Of a stretch of DNA of 60,859 bases, positions 51,157 to 60,609 are shown one piece after another. Numbering within the stretch: the stretch's first letter is position 1; each line of letters starts with the position of its first letter. The translations under genes and the position numbers were made by a program. The notes beneath the pieces were generated by a model. It saw nothing but the letters and a program-made list of their open reading frames with translations. It made no database searches and was not told the DNA's origin. This DNA comes from Bacteroidales bacterium (GTDB lineage: Bacteria > Bacteroidota > Bacteroidia > Bacteroidales > Salinivirgaceae): assembly GCA_012519055.1 (NCBI GenBank), contig JAAYQU010000042.1:1-60859 (forward strand). Reading direction: 5' to 3'.

Positions 51157-51747
51157 ATGCTTAGCACAGAAACTATAAAACGCAGGTTACGCGATAAAAA
51201 GGTGGGTATCGCAGGTAGTGGAGGATTAGGCTCAAACTGTGCTATGGCTTTAGCTCGTGCAGGTATTGGCCACTTAGTTTTAACCGATTTCGATGTTGTA
51301 GTAGAATCAAACCTTGAAGTTCAATACTATTTTAAGGATCAAATTGGACATAAAAAAGTGCTTGCATTAGCCGAAAATATTAAAAAAGTAAATCCACTAA
51401 TTAAAACCGAAACACACGACATTAAGTTAGACGAGAATTCGATTGTAACCATATTCCGTAATTGCGATGTTATTGTCGAAGCATTTAGTTTAGTTGAAAA
51501 CAAACAGATGCTTGTCGAAACGGTATTATTAAATTTTCCTGAAAAGTTTTTAATAATGAGTTCAGGGTTCGCAGGTTGGGGTAATAGCGATAGAATTTCA
51601 CAAGCTTCATATGAGAAATTGATTATTTGTGGTGATTTCATGACTGGAGCAAAAGAAACTCTACCGCCTTTAGCACCAAGGATTGGAATTGTTTCGAATA
51701 TGCAAGCAAATGCAGTACTTGAAATTTTACTTAATAAAAAACTATAG
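51157..51747 (+). CDS. ThiF/E1-like adenylyltransferase-fold protein with altered active site
   Basis: 196 residues, matching the short ThiF family-2 type. The nucleotide-binding glycine loop GIAGSGGLGSN (17-27) and acidic DFDVV (44-48) are intact. The usual NLNRQ motif reads NLEVQ (52-56), losing the ATP-contacting Arg. The usual EAFD reads EAFS (Ser111), losing the Mg/ATP-binding Asp. The C-terminal half fits the family (SSGFAGWGNS, LIICGDFMTGAKETLPPLAPRIGIVSNMQANAVLEILL). There is no zinc-binding Cys pair, and no ThiS or MoaD partner is in view. It may be an inactive or repurposed E1-like protein. The neighbouring M14 peptidase suggests a joint role. The family call is good; activity is doubtful. 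Confidence 0.85.
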   Translation: MLSTETIKRRLRDKKVGIAGSGGLGSNCAMALARAGIGHLVLTDFDVVVESNLEVQYYFKDQIGHKKVLALAENIKKVNPLIKTETHDIKLDENSIVTIFRNCDVIVEAFSLVENKQMLVETVLLNFPEKFLIMSSGFAGWGNSDRISQASYEKLIICGDFMTGAKETLPPLAPRIGIVSNMQANAVLEILLNKKL

Positions 51748-51776
51748 TTTATCAACTATTTGCAATAAGATAAACT

Positions 51777-51784
51777 TATATTTG
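51777..51784 (+). promoter_or_regulatory. Candidate -7 element (TATATTTG) for the FtsB-like gene
   Basis: Perfect TAnnTTTG match 51 nt upstream of the ATG at 51836. Confidence 0.42.
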
Positions 51785-51835
51785 ATCGTATTTTTCAAAT
51801 AAGAACACTATAACAATACGTGTAAATTAATAATC

Positions 51836-52135
51836 ATGAAGGGTCTGAAAAACTTTTACTTTAAGAGGTTACATAACAAATATGGGTTAACATTTATAGT
51901 ATTTCTAGTTTGGATGATTTTTTTTGATACTAACAATCTGATTGACAGGGTTGACAGTATCAAGCAACGGCGAAAATTAAAAAGTGATATTGAGTACTTT
52001 AAGCATAGAATAGAAACCGACTCTAAAAACCTTAAAGAGTTAAAAACTAATCCGGAAGTACTTGAAAAATTTGGGCGTGAGCAATACTTTATGAAAAAAG
52101 ACAACGAAGATATTTTTATAATCGTTAAAGATTAA
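51836..52135 (+). CDS. FtsB/DivIC-type septum formation initiator
   Basis: 99 residues with one N-terminal membrane helix (YGLTFIVFLVWMIFF) preceded by a basic cytoplasmic end. A coiled coil follows (~35-75; LIDRVDSIKQRRKLKSDIEY, FKHRIETDSKNLKELKT), then the conserved LEKFGREQYFMKKDNEDIFII, which matches the Bacteroidota septum formation initiator family. It is a bitopic division protein that joins FtsL and FtsQ in the divisome. It lies 88 nt after the E1-like gene, with its own -7 element, and ends 1 nt before a convergent gene stop. Confidence 0.92.
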   Translation: MKGLKNFYFKRLHNKYGLTFIVFLVWMIFFDTNNLIDRVDSIKQRRKLKSDIEYFKHRIETDSKNLKELKTNPEVLEKFGREQYFMKKDNEDIFIIVKD

Positions 52136-52136
52136 A

Positions 52137-53054
52137 TCATTTTGTCAAGCGCTGTATAAGACTTTTACGACTCACAAAACTATAATGCTCTGTTTCCGCA
52201 CCAAATCCCAAGTTACGTTGCGCTATTGACTTTATGCTCGAACCTGTAAAATCAAATATTTTATCCTCTCCTGCATATCTTTCAATTACTCGGTCGATCA
52301 ACAAAAACATTGCACGCTTATCTTTTCCAACGTTACTTGATGAACATAAAAGGAAATAAACACGTTGAGCATCAACAATAAACAAGCCTGCTGAAATTAA
52401 CTCACTATTATCGTAAACTCCAACAAGCAAAGGTTGGGAATAAATTTTTGCATTGTATATCAAATTCTTAATACTATTGGCATTTGGTTTTGTAAACTCT
52501 TGAGGCTCCCATTGGCACTGAAACTCAAGAAATTGCTCAACGTCTAAATTATAATCTATTGTCAATTCAAATTCGTTTGCAGCTTGAATATTGCGCCGTG
52601 TATTTCTATTGTAGTCGGCAGCTATATGGTCGTAACCTTTAATCAATCTCAAAATTTGATTATCCCGCTGAACGACATCATAATTACTGTTTATCTCAGT
52701 TTTAAAAGTGCCATTTAAGTGAACAATCAAGTATTTACTCGGAATAGAGCTTAAAAATTCAAACACTATTTCAGGCGAACAGCCATCTTTCCCTATTACC
52801 CCAAGTCGCTGAGTAATAAATGGTTGATAAATATATTGTATAAAATACTTTTCCCTAAAAGGCAAAGGCATTACAAACTCATAATCACCATAAATCAGGG
52901 CATTCCAATTAGAGTTGGTCATTGAATCAAGATACCACGATTCAAAATAAATCAACCGCATGAAACTTTGACGAACCAAAGAGTCCCATTTAACAACGTC
53001 TATTTGCGACCGTTTGTAAAATTCAATTTTTTTATCTCCATTTCCCTTTCTCAT
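52137..53054 (-). CDS. GNAT/FemAB-like acyltransferase family protein
   Basis: 305 residues from the ATG at 53054 (a TTG at 53075 is the longer option). The layout matches Bacteroidota proteins annotated as GNAT-fold: an N-terminal half around YFESWYLDSMTNSNWNALI with FVMPLPFREKYFIQYIYQP, and a C-terminal half with LIYNAKIYSQPLLVGVYDNS, ISAGLFIVDAQRVYFLLCSS and FDFTGSSIKSIAQRNLGFGA, which looks like a FemAB-type acyl-acceptor fold. No acceptor can be named. It lies 39 nt after the plug gene on the same strand. Confidence 0.72.
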   Translation of the reverse strand: MRKGNGDKKIEFYKRSQIDVVKWDSLVRQSFMRLIYFESWYLDSMTNSNWNALIYGDYEFVMPLPFREKYFIQYIYQPFITQRLGVIGKDGCSPEIVFEFLSSIPSKYLIVHLNGTFKTEINSNYDVVQRDNQILRLIKGYDHIAADYNRNTRRNIQAANEFELTIDYNLDVEQFLEFQCQWEPQEFTKPNANSIKNLIYNAKIYSQPLLVGVYDNSELISAGLFIVDAQRVYFLLCSSSNVGKDKRAMFLLIDRVIERYAGEDKIFDFTGSSIKSIAQRNLGFGAETEHYSFVSRKSLIQRLTK

Positions 53055-53093
53055 AAAAACATAATTAGCTTCCAACCCACTCCAATATAAACT

Positions 53094-54407
53094 CTACGGA
53101 AAAGAGGTAACCACCGTGAAACCTAACAAATCGTCAAGTCCTGTGGAGCGATCGCAATTGTAAACAAAAATCAAATAGTCGTTACTTGTTTGGGCAAAAT
53201 TCCCCTCAATCTTGCTGAAATCAATGCGATTGTCGTAATTATAAACAAAAGCATAACAATAGTCATGAAATCCCTGTTTTAGCAACATTTTATTTTCGTA
53301 AAGCGCCTTATCAACATCGTAAACCATTAAATTCCAAGGATTTAACGAATATCCCGTCAATGCACCATAAACATATACATTACCCTCTATCATCGGTAAC
53401 TCCGATTTTAGCGTAAAATAGGCATAAAAATAGTCAGCTTCAGTATTACTATTCCACGACCCAAACTTTTCGATATGGTTTTTACCGTTCATATCGTCTG
53501 AACTACGTGGCGGTGTATTGGTCCTAAACATATCGGTTGGCAACTGTACATGATCAACTCCACGTATCGTAACTAACTTTTCAACATCAGAGTAATTAGT
53601 ACTTAACTCTTTTAAATTCAAAGTTCTAAACTCGTTATTTGGACTTAACTCTTTTTCGTAAGTTATAATATTCCCCCTGACAAACAACGGGGAAATATCC
53701 GTAACCGCCCCATGCCAAATATAGTTGGGCACAACAACCACTTTCAAATCAGAAAAGACATCGCTAACCTGAACCCTTGAAATATCAATTGACAACTCAA
53801 GTTTTTGGTTGTTGTAATTCATACTACCGCCATGTATCATTCGAATATTTGCGTCAATAGAAATTTTATTGTCATAAACCGTGAAACGCCGCGATATCAC
53901 AACATCATCTGTGGAAGCATCAAAAACTTTAAGCAAAAAGTTACCCGTTCGTTTTATTTTGATGTCGTTGTTTGGAATCCTCAAAACGTAGTGACGATAC
54001 GGAATTGTAGTTGCTATCGACAACTCGTAGTCGTTCAAACTGTTATTAGCAAAACCATCTAAATAACTGTTTACATCGTTGTTTTGAACTTGCCAGTTTG
54101 CATCGTAATGCTCAATTGTATAATAATAATTGTGTTGCGTAGAGTCTATATCATCGAAATGCAACTCTAACGACGAACTGCCATTAATCGCGAGATTTGG
54201 ATATGTCATTGTACTTCCCGATAAGTAAGTTTGAACTGATTGAACATAAGGGACGTGTACTCGATTATTATTCAATGATGTCGCTTCCCATATTTTATCA
54301 ACAACCTCTTGCGATGGAAATAGTGGTTGAGAAAACGCCTGACCGTATGCAATAAAAAAAACAACAAAAAATAATTGCTTTTCAATTGAGTATAACTTCT
54401 TTTTCAT
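53094..54407 (-). CDS. T9SS plug-domain protein (DUF5103)
   Basis: 437 residues from the ATG at 54407; residues encoded upstream of it precede the true signal (KQLFFVVFFIAYGQAFSQ). Two beta-sandwich domains follow, matching the DUF5103 / type 9 secretion plug family: YPNLAINGSSSLELHFDDID, then the signature YYYTIEHYDANWQVQNNDVNSYLDGF, NSLNDYELSIATTIPYRHYV, and in the second half YAYFTLKSELPMIEGNVYVYGALTG and NRIDFSKIEGNFAQTSNDYLIF. Family knowledge: the plug occludes the SprA translocon channel of the T9SS on its periplasmic side. It fits the many T9SS cargo genes in this window. It is divergent from nqrA. Confidence 0.88.
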   Translation of the reverse strand: MKKKLYSIEKQLFFVVFFIAYGQAFSQPLFPSQEVVDKIWEATSLNNNRVHVPYVQSVQTYLSGSTMTYPNLAINGSSSLELHFDDIDSTQHNYYYTIEHYDANWQVQNNDVNSYLDGFANNSLNDYELSIATTIPYRHYVLRIPNNDIKIKRTGNFLLKVFDASTDDVVISRRFTVYDNKISIDANIRMIHGGSMNYNNQKLELSIDISRVQVSDVFSDLKVVVVPNYIWHGAVTDISPLFVRGNIITYEKELSPNNEFRTLNLKELSTNYSDVEKLVTIRGVDHVQLPTDMFRTNTPPRSSDDMNGKNHIEKFGSWNSNTEADYFYAYFTLKSELPMIEGNVYVYGALTGYSLNPWNLMVYDVDKALYENKMLLKQGFHDYCYAFVYNYDNRIDFSKIEGNFAQTSNDYLIFVYNCDRSTGLDDLLGFTVVTSFP

Positions 54408-54561
54408 TATACATATCTCATAATTACAATAAAAACCAATCAAAAAACGAATATACTAAGAAAGATATTATGTTTGACACATTTTTGAGCAACATATATT
54501 TTTGTCTTAATGACACTAAAATATAAATCAGAAATATAGAAATTATATATCTTATTTTACC

Positions 54562-54569
54562 TACATTTG
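54562..54569 (+). promoter_or_regulatory. Candidate -7 element (TACATTTG) for the nqr operon
   Basis: Perfect TAnnTTTG match 50 nt upstream of the nqrA ATG at 54620. The region upstream is A+T-rich; no clear -33 TTG was found. Confidence 0.48.
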
Positions 54570-54619
54570 CACGATTATTGAGATAAAAACCAAGCACAAA
54601 CAAATAACAAAAAAAACTA

Positions 54620-55972
54620 ATGTCAAAAGTAATAAAAATCCGCAAAGGGCTCGATATTCCTATAGTTGGAGAAGCCGACCGGAAAATTACAGATGTACCA
54701 AATTCTGAGACTTTTGCTATTAAACCTTTGGAATTTAAAGGATTAAGTCTAAAGCTCGTAGTAAAAATTGATGACGAGGTAAAAATCGGAACACCAATAT
54801 TACACGATAAAGCCAATCCCGACATTGTTATAACAGCACCAGTTTCTGGAAAGGTTACTGCTATAAATCGTGGAGAACGCCGCTCGTTATTGGAAGTAGT
54901 TATAAAATCTGACAAAACTAATAGCACTGTCGATTTTGAAAACATAAATCGTTCGTCGCTTGACAGAAAGTTAATAACTGAACACCTTTTAAAAACAGGA
55001 CTTTGGGCTTTTATAACACAACGTCCATTCGGACTTGTAGCGAATCCAGAAAACAGTCCACGCGATATTTTTATATCAACTTTTGATTCATCTCCACTTG
55101 CCCCCGATATCTCGTTTATAATTGAGCAAGACAAGCAAAGTTTTGCAGCAGGTGTAGAAATACTGCAACAATTAACTTCGGGCAAAGTTCATTTAGGTTT
55201 AAATGCGGATAAATCAAACGAAATGTTTGAAAATATCAAAAGTATCGAAAAACATTACTTTACGGGACCACATCCAGCAGGTAATGTTGGGATACAAATT
55301 CATCATATCGCTCCCATTATTAAGAATGACGATATTGTTTGGACTGTCAGACCACAAGATGTTCAAAATATAGGACGATATTTCAGCACAGGAAAACTTG
55401 ATTTCCAGCGCATTATAGCAATAACAGGTAGTGAAGTTATCAACCGAAGTTATGTAAAAACTACTGTTGGTGCTAATTTTGAGCCTTTACTAAAAAACAA
55501 CGTAAGTATGGATAAAAACTTGCGATATATTAGTGGTAATCCACTAACAGGCAGCAAAGAGGAAGCAACAAGTTTTCTCGGTTTTTATCATGATCAAATT
55601 ACCGTTATACCCGAAGGTGACGAATACGAGTTTATGGGCTGGGCTATGCCTCGGTTTAGTAAATATTCGGCTTCAAAAGCTTATTTCAGTTGGTTGTTCC
55701 CAAAACGTAAATACGTTATAGATGCAAATATAAACGGAGATGAACGAGCTTTTGTCGTTACCGGCGAATATGAGAAGTATCTGCCAATGAACATTTTACC
55801 CGTATATCTGCTTAAAGCCGTTATCACAAAAGATATTGACAAAATGGAGCAGTTGGGAATATACGAGGTTATTGAAGAAGATTTAGCGCTTTGCGAGTTT
55901 GCCTGTACCTCCAAAATTGAGGTACAAAAGACTCTACGAGAAGGAATTGAGTTTTTAATTAGTGAGTTATAA
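54620..55972 (+). CDS. nqrA: Na+-translocating NADH:quinone oxidoreductase subunit A
   Basis: 450 residues. It is the cytoplasmic, membrane-associated subunit of Na+-NQR that binds ubiquinone/menaquinone. The start KIRKGLDIPIVGEADR, ILHDKANPDIVITAPVSGKVTAINRGERRSL, the central FTGPHPAGNVGIQIHHIAPI and MPRFSKYSASKAYFSWLFP all match NqrA. It is the first gene of a six-gene operon in the canonical order A-F. Confidence 0.97.
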   Translation: MSKVIKIRKGLDIPIVGEADRKITDVPNSETFAIKPLEFKGLSLKLVVKIDDEVKIGTPILHDKANPDIVITAPVSGKVTAINRGERRSLLEVVIKSDKTNSTVDFENINRSSLDRKLITEHLLKTGLWAFITQRPFGLVANPENSPRDIFISTFDSSPLAPDISFIIEQDKQSFAAGVEILQQLTSGKVHLGLNADKSNEMFENIKSIEKHYFTGPHPAGNVGIQIHHIAPIIKNDDIVWTVRPQDVQNIGRYFSTGKLDFQRIIAITGSEVINRSYVKTTVGANFEPLLKNNVSMDKNLRYISGNPLTGSKEEATSFLGFYHDQITVIPEGDEYEFMGWAMPRFSKYSASKAYFSWLFPKRKYVIDANINGDERAFVVTGEYEKYLPMNILPVYLLKAVITKDIDKMEQLGIYEVIEEDLALCEFACTSKIEVQKTLREGIEFLISEL

Positions 55973-55982
55973 AACAGAACAC

Positions 55983-57149
55983 ATGAAGGCTGCAAGAAAA
56001 TTATTAGACAATATAAAACCGAAGGTTCAAAAAGGTGCCAAGTTTCACTGGCTCCATTCAACCTACGATGCATTTGAAACATTCGCATTTGTACCTAAAA
56101 CAACAAGCAAATCTGGTTCACATATCCACGACGTAATAGATATGAAACGAACCATGACAGTTGTGATATTAGCGCTTATGCCGGCACTCTTATTTGGGAT
56201 GTATAATGTTGGATATCAACACTATTTATCAACAGGAGCATTAGCAACGACATCGTTCTTTTCACTGTTTTGGTTTGGGTTCCTTAAAGTACTTCCCATA
56301 ATAATTGTAAGCTATGTAACTGGTCTTGGTATTGAATTTTTATTTGCTCAACTGCGTGGACATCAAGTAAACGAGGGCTTTTTGGTTACAGGAATGTTAA
56401 TTCCACTAATTATGCCTCCCAATATTCCACTTTGGATGGTGGCAGTTAGTACAGCATTTGCGGTTATCTTTAGTAAAGAAGTGTTTGGTGGTACTGGAAT
56501 GAACTTTATGAACCCCGCACTGACAGCGCGAGCATTCCTTTTCTTTGCTTATCCATCGCACATTTCGGGCGACGCAGTTTGGATTGCAGAAAAAGCCGAT
56601 GCTTTCTCTGGAGCCACACCATTAGCATTAGCTGCAAGCGGTGAACCACAAACTCATAGTATTGCAGAAATGCTCATAGGCTTTGTGCCAGGCTCAATAG
56701 GAGAAACATCAGTAATAGCCATAGGCATTGGAGCACTATTACTATTGGCAACAGGCATAGCAAGTTGGCGTATAATGCTTTCGGGAACAATCGGTGCACT
56801 TTTAATGGGAATTATACTCAATTTGACAGCAACTGCCACAAACCCATTTATGTCGGTACCATTTTGGCATCACTTACTGATGGGTGGATTCGCATTCGGA
56901 ATTGTGTTTATGGCAACCGACCCTGTTACTGCATCGCAAACCCAGACAGGTAAATGGATATATGGTTTTCTGATAGGATTTTTAGCAGTTCTTATCAGAG
57001 TTTTAAACCCAGCTTATCCAGAAGGAATGATGTTATCAATACTATTGATGAATGTTTTTGCACCACTTATTGACCATTATGTTGTTCAAGCAAACATCAA
57101 ACAACGCATGAAACGGACTCGACAAACTAATCCTGCTGTGCAAGGATAA
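55983..57149 (+). CDS. nqrB: Na+-translocating NADH:quinone oxidoreductase subunit B
   Basis: 388 residues from the ATG at 55983; an in-frame GTG at 55962 overlaps the nqrA end but adds an atypical N-terminus. A cytoplasmic segment is followed by about ten membrane helices. FMN is attached covalently to Thr212 in DAFSGATPLA, the S-G-A-T motif. KEVFGGTGMNFMNPALTARAF and FMATDPVTASQT match NqrB. It is the main sodium-pumping membrane subunit and the second gene of the operon. Confidence 0.97.
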   Translation: MKAARKLLDNIKPKVQKGAKFHWLHSTYDAFETFAFVPKTTSKSGSHIHDVIDMKRTMTVVILALMPALLFGMYNVGYQHYLSTGALATTSFFSLFWFGFLKVLPIIIVSYVTGLGIEFLFAQLRGHQVNEGFLVTGMLIPLIMPPNIPLWMVAVSTAFAVIFSKEVFGGTGMNFMNPALTARAFLFFAYPSHISGDAVWIAEKADAFSGATPLALAASGEPQTHSIAEMLIGFVPGSIGETSVIAIGIGALLLLATGIASWRIMLSGTIGALLMGIILNLTATATNPFMSVPFWHHLLMGGFAFGIVFMATDPVTASQTQTGKWIYGFLIGFLAVLIRVLNPAYPEGMMLSILLMNVFAPLIDHYVVQANIKQRMKRTRQTNPAVQG

Positions 57150-57230
57150 TAGTTGAGTTCAATATGAACATAAATTAAGAGATTTATAAGATATTCAAAA
57201 AGAACTGTTTAGCTTAAAATTATCGGAATA

Positions 57231-57965
57231 ATGAATACACAAGGAAATGCATATACAATAATATATTCTTCGATAATGGTTATTTTGGTTGCTGCGGCAT
57301 TGTCATTTACTGCACTAACCTTAAAACCAAGACAGGATAAGAATATAGAGGTTGAGAAAAAGCAAAACATACTCACATCTGTACATATAGGTTTAGATGC
57401 TGACCAGCAAAGCGACAAGGCTGGATACATCGAAAGTTTATATAACAAATATATTACCGAAGCTTTTTTGGTTGACAGCAAGGGAGACAGAATAGATGGT
57501 GACGCTTTCACTGTTGATATCAAAAAAGAAATAGGCAAACCATTAGAAAACAGACAACTACCTGTATTTGTATGTACGAATGACCAAAACATAAAAAACT
57601 ATATTCTGCCCGTTTATGGTAGCGGATTATGGGGAGCCATATGGGGATATGTAGCTGTACAAGACGACTTTAACACTGTAGTTGGCGTTATGTTTGACCA
57701 CGCATCGGAAACACCCGGTTTAGGAGCAGAAATAAGCACCCCTCCTTTTCAAAAGCAATTCGATGGCAAAAAACTTTTCGACGAAGAGAAGTTTGTTTCC
57801 GTTAAAGTTGTAAAGGGTCAAAACACCACAGAAAATCCACACGCTGTTGATGGAATTTCGGGAGGAACAATCACAAGTAACGGAGTTGAACAAATGCTTT
57901 CCGAGTGTTTATCGGGATATTTAGAATTTTTCAAATCGCAAAAAAACGACCAATATGAGCAATAA
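57231..57965 (+). CDS. nqrC: Na+-translocating NADH:quinone oxidoreductase subunit C
   Basis: 244 residues with one N-terminal membrane helix ([20 protein letters not shown]) and a periplasmic domain. The second covalent FMN is carried on Thr213 in [24 protein letters not shown] and [13 protein letters not shown] are family blocks. The stop overlaps the nqrD start by 11 nt, which indicates translational coupling. Confidence 0.97.
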   Translation: MNTQGNAYTIIYSSIMVILVAAALSFTALTLKPRQDKNIEVEKKQNILTSVHIGLDADQQSDKAGYIESLYNKYITEAFLVDSKGDRIDGDAFTVDIKKEIGKPLENRQLPVFVCTNDQNIKNYILPVYGSGLWGAIWGYVAVQDDFNTVVGVMFDHASETPGLGAEISTPPFQKQFDGKKLFDEEKFVSVKVVKGQNTTENPHAVDGISGGTITSNGVEQMLSECLSGYLEFFKSQKNDQYEQ

Positions 57966-58611
57966 AGAACCTCTATTTTCAGCAAAAAACAGACGATTAA
58001 TTACTTCGCCTCTTAGCAAAGATAATCCAATCACAATACAGGTATTGGGAGTCTGTTCGGCACTGGCTGTTACTGCTAAGCTTCAACCAGCTGTTGTTAT
58101 GGCAATATCAGTAACTGTAGTTGTTGCACTTGCAAACGTTATTATTTCACTTATCAGAAATACAATCCCAAACAGAATTCGTATTATAGTACAGTTAGTT
58201 GTTGCCGCGGCATTAGTAATTATTGTCGATCAAATACTGAAAGCATATGTGTACGAGATATCAAAGCAACTTTCAGTATTTGTGGGACTTATTATCACAA
58301 ACTGTATATTAATGGGACGCTTAGAAGCTTTTGCACTTGCAAATAAGCCATGGCCCTCATTTCTCGATGGAATCGGTAACGGTTTGGGATATGGTATTAT
58401 ACTAATAGTGGTTGGATTTTTCCGTGAGCTATTTGGCTCTGGCACTATTTGGGGATATACTGTTGTACCTGAAAGTTGGTATATAGAAAACGGTGGATTC
58501 TACGCAAATAACGGAATGATGATATTGCCCCCTATGGCACTTATCACAATTGCAATTATTATATGGGTACAACGAAGCCGCGACCATTCACTTATTGAAG
58601 AAAATAATTAA
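57955..58611 (+). CDS. nqrD: Na+-translocating NADH:quinone oxidoreductase subunit D
   Basis: 218 residues with six membrane helices, in the RnfA/RnfE/NqrD/NqrE family. Signatures are [58 protein letters not shown] and [15 protein letters not shown]. Together with NqrE it forms the membrane site carrying an iron centre. Start codon ATG at 57955 overlaps nqrC. Confidence 0.97.
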   Translation: MSNKEPLFSAKNRRLITSPLSKDNPITIQVLGVCSALAVTAKLQPAVVMAISVTVVVALANVIISLIRNTIPNRIRIIVQLVVAAALVIIVDQILKAYVYEISKQLSVFVGLIITNCILMGRLEAFALANKPWPSFLDGIGNGLGYGIILIVVGFFRELFGSGTIWGYTVVPESWYIENGGFYANNGMMILPPMALITIAIIIWVQRSRDHSLIEENN

Positions 58612-58634
58612 CACTACAAGAAAAATCGAAGATT

Positions 58635-59252
58635 ATGGAAAATTTACTTAACATATTCGTAAAGTCGGTATTTATAGAAAATATGATATTTGCCTATTTT
58701 CTTGGCATGTGTTCGTATATTGCTGTTTCAAAGACAGTTAAAACAAGTATGGGACTCGGAATTGCAGTTATATTTGTTCTGGGAATTACACTTCCAATAA
58801 ACTATCTGCTTGAAAATTACATACTTAAAGAAGGTGCTTTAGCTTGGTTAGGCGAGTCATTTGCAACAGTTGACCTTAGCTTTTTAAGCTTTATAATGTT
58901 TATTGCTGTAATAGCATCAATGGTTCAATTAGTCGAAATGTTTGTGGAGAAATATGCTCCTGCACTATACAACTCTTTAGGAATATTTTTACCACTGATA
59001 GCTGTTAACTGCGCTATTCTTGGAGGTTCGTTATTTATGCAAGAACGCGCTTATGAAAATATTGCCGAAGCAACCGTATTTGGAATTGGCTCGGGAGTAG
59101 GCTGGTTACTGGCTATTGTTGGAATTGCAGCAATACGCGAGCGCATACGCTATTCGAATGTACCAAAACCACTACGCGGTCTTGGTATTACTTTTATTGT
59201 CACAGGATTAATGGGTATCGCCTTTATGGCATTTATGGGTATTAAACTATAA
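58635..59252 (+). CDS. nqrE: Na+-translocating NADH:quinone oxidoreductase subunit E
   Basis: 205 residues with six membrane helices, in the same family as NqrD. Characteristic blocks are [52 protein letters not shown] and [21 protein letters not shown]. The paired Cys residues (CSY and NCAILGG) are the expected ligands of the membrane iron centre shared with NqrD. Confidence 0.97.
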   Translation: MENLLNIFVKSVFIENMIFAYFLGMCSYIAVSKTVKTSMGLGIAVIFVLGITLPINYLLENYILKEGALAWLGESFATVDLSFLSFIMFIAVIASMVQLVEMFVEKYAPALYNSLGIFLPLIAVNCAILGGSLFMQERAYENIAEATVFGIGSGVGWLLAIVGIAAIRERIRYSNVPKPLRGLGITFIVTGLMGIAFMAFMGIKL

Positions 59253-59263
59253 ACTAAGTAGTT

Positions 59264-60520
59264 ATGATTTCATTAGTTATAAGTACAACAATTATTACAA
59301 GTATAGCAGTTTTTCTGTTAGTTATTCTTTTATTAGTTTCTATATTGCTTTATGCAAAGGCAAAACTAACACCTCCTGGAAAACTTATAATAAATATAAA
59401 CAACGGCGAGCGAGAGCTTGAAGTTGAAGGTGGAGGCAGTTTGCTTGCTACATTAGGAAACAACAAAATATTCCTCCCATCTGCTTGTGGTGGTGGTGGA
59501 ACTTGCGCAATGTGTAAATGTGTGGTTAATTCAGGCGCAGGCTCAATACTACCAACAGAAGTAGGTTTTTTTACCCGTAAAGAACAACAAAATAATTGGC
59601 GGTTAGCTTGTCAGGTTAAGGTTCGCGACAATATTGAAATGACAATCCCTCAAGAGATACTTGGAATAAAAAAATGGGAATGTGAAGTTATTAGCAACAA
59701 AAACGTAGCTACATACATAACCGAATTTGTAGTGAAGTTGCCCGAAGGAGAAAGACTTGATTTTAAATCAGGCGGATATATTCAAATTGACGTCCCAAAA
59801 ATAAATATCGATTTTAAAGATATGGATCCTGGCGATAAGTACAGAGAAGAGTGGGAAAGAATGAAAATGTTCGACCTAAAAATGAAAAATCCAGAACCAA
59901 CTTATCGTGCATACTCAATGGCAAACCATCCTGCTGAAGGAAATATTATAATGCTAAATATAAGGATAGCTACGCCACCATTCAATCGCGCTAAACGAGA
60001 GTTTGAAAAGGTTAATCCGGGGGTATGTTCATCATACATATTCTCAAGGAAACCAGGCGACAAGGTTACAATAAGCGGTCCATACGGTGAATTTTTCATT
60101 AAACCAACGAAACGTGAAATGATATTTATTGGTGGTGGCGCGGGTATGGCTCCCATGCGCTCACATATCTTCCATCTGTTCCAAACCGAAAAAACTGATA
60201 GAAAAGTTTCATATTGGTATGGAGCACGTTCACTCAGAGAAGTTTTCTACGATGACCAGTTTAGAGCAATTGAGAAAGAGTTTTCAAATTTTGAATTTCA
60301 CTTAGCTTTGAGCGAACCGCTGCCCGAAGATAACTGGAATGGACCTACAGGATTTATACATCAAGTTCTTTTCGATAACTACTTGTCAAAACACGAAGAA
60401 CCTGAAGAAGTTGAGTATTACCTATGCGGACCTCCAATGATGAATGACGCAGTTAATAAAATGCTGTACGAATTGGGAGTGCCAAAAGAAAATATTGCAT
60501 TCGACGATTTCGGCGGATAA
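59264..60520 (+). CDS. nqrF: Na+-translocating NADH:quinone oxidoreductase subunit F
   Basis: 418 residues. An N-terminal membrane helix (~12-31) anchors a 2Fe-2S ferredoxin domain with Cys75, Cys81, Cys84 and Cys116 (SACGGGGTCAMCKC and RLACQ). A ferredoxin-reductase module follows: FAD contact RAYSMANHPAEG and the NADH-binding GGGAGMAPMRSHIFHL, with YLCGPPMMNDAVNKML near the end. NqrF takes electrons from NADH into the complex. It is the last gene of the operon, followed 4 nt later by a terminator stem. Confidence 0.97.
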   Translation: MISLVISTTIITSIAVFLLVILLLVSILLYAKAKLTPPGKLIININNGERELEVEGGGSLLATLGNNKIFLPSACGGGGTCAMCKCVVNSGAGSILPTEVGFFTRKEQQNNWRLACQVKVRDNIEMTIPQEILGIKKWECEVISNKNVATYITEFVVKLPEGERLDFKSGGYIQIDVPKINIDFKDMDPGDKYREEWERMKMFDLKMKNPEPTYRAYSMANHPAEGNIIMLNIRIATPPFNRAKREFEKVNPGVCSSYIFSRKPGDKVTISGPYGEFFIKPTKREMIFIGGGAGMAPMRSHIFHLFQTEKTDRKVSYWYGARSLREVFYDDQFRAIEKEFSNFEFHLALSEPLPEDNWNGPTGFIHQVLFDNYLSKHEEPEEVEYYLCGPPMMNDAVNKMLYELGVPKENIAFDDFGG

Positions 60521-60524
60521 AAAC

Positions 60525-60561
60525 AAAAAAGCTCGCACCAAATTCTATTGCGAGCTTTTTT
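60525..60561 (+). terminator. Rho-independent terminator of the nqr operon
   Basis: AAAAAAGCTCGCA and TGCGAGCTTTTTT form a perfect 13-bp stem around an 11-nt loop, ending in a T-run. It starts 4 nt after the nqrF stop codon. Confidence 0.92.
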
Positions 60562-60609
60562 ATATTATTCATAAACACTATGCACAAAATTAAAAATAAG
60601 TACCTATAA

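Noticed and set aside
53055-53075. TTG start for the GNAT/FemAB-like gene
   Set aside because: The ATG at 53054 is a better start codon and the extra seven residues have no family support, though the choice is not certain.
54424-55185. A long minus-strand frame antisense to nqrA
   Set aside because: It mirrors nqrA codon structure with Ser/Ile-rich content. NqrA is a certain gene, and the antisense frame has no domain.
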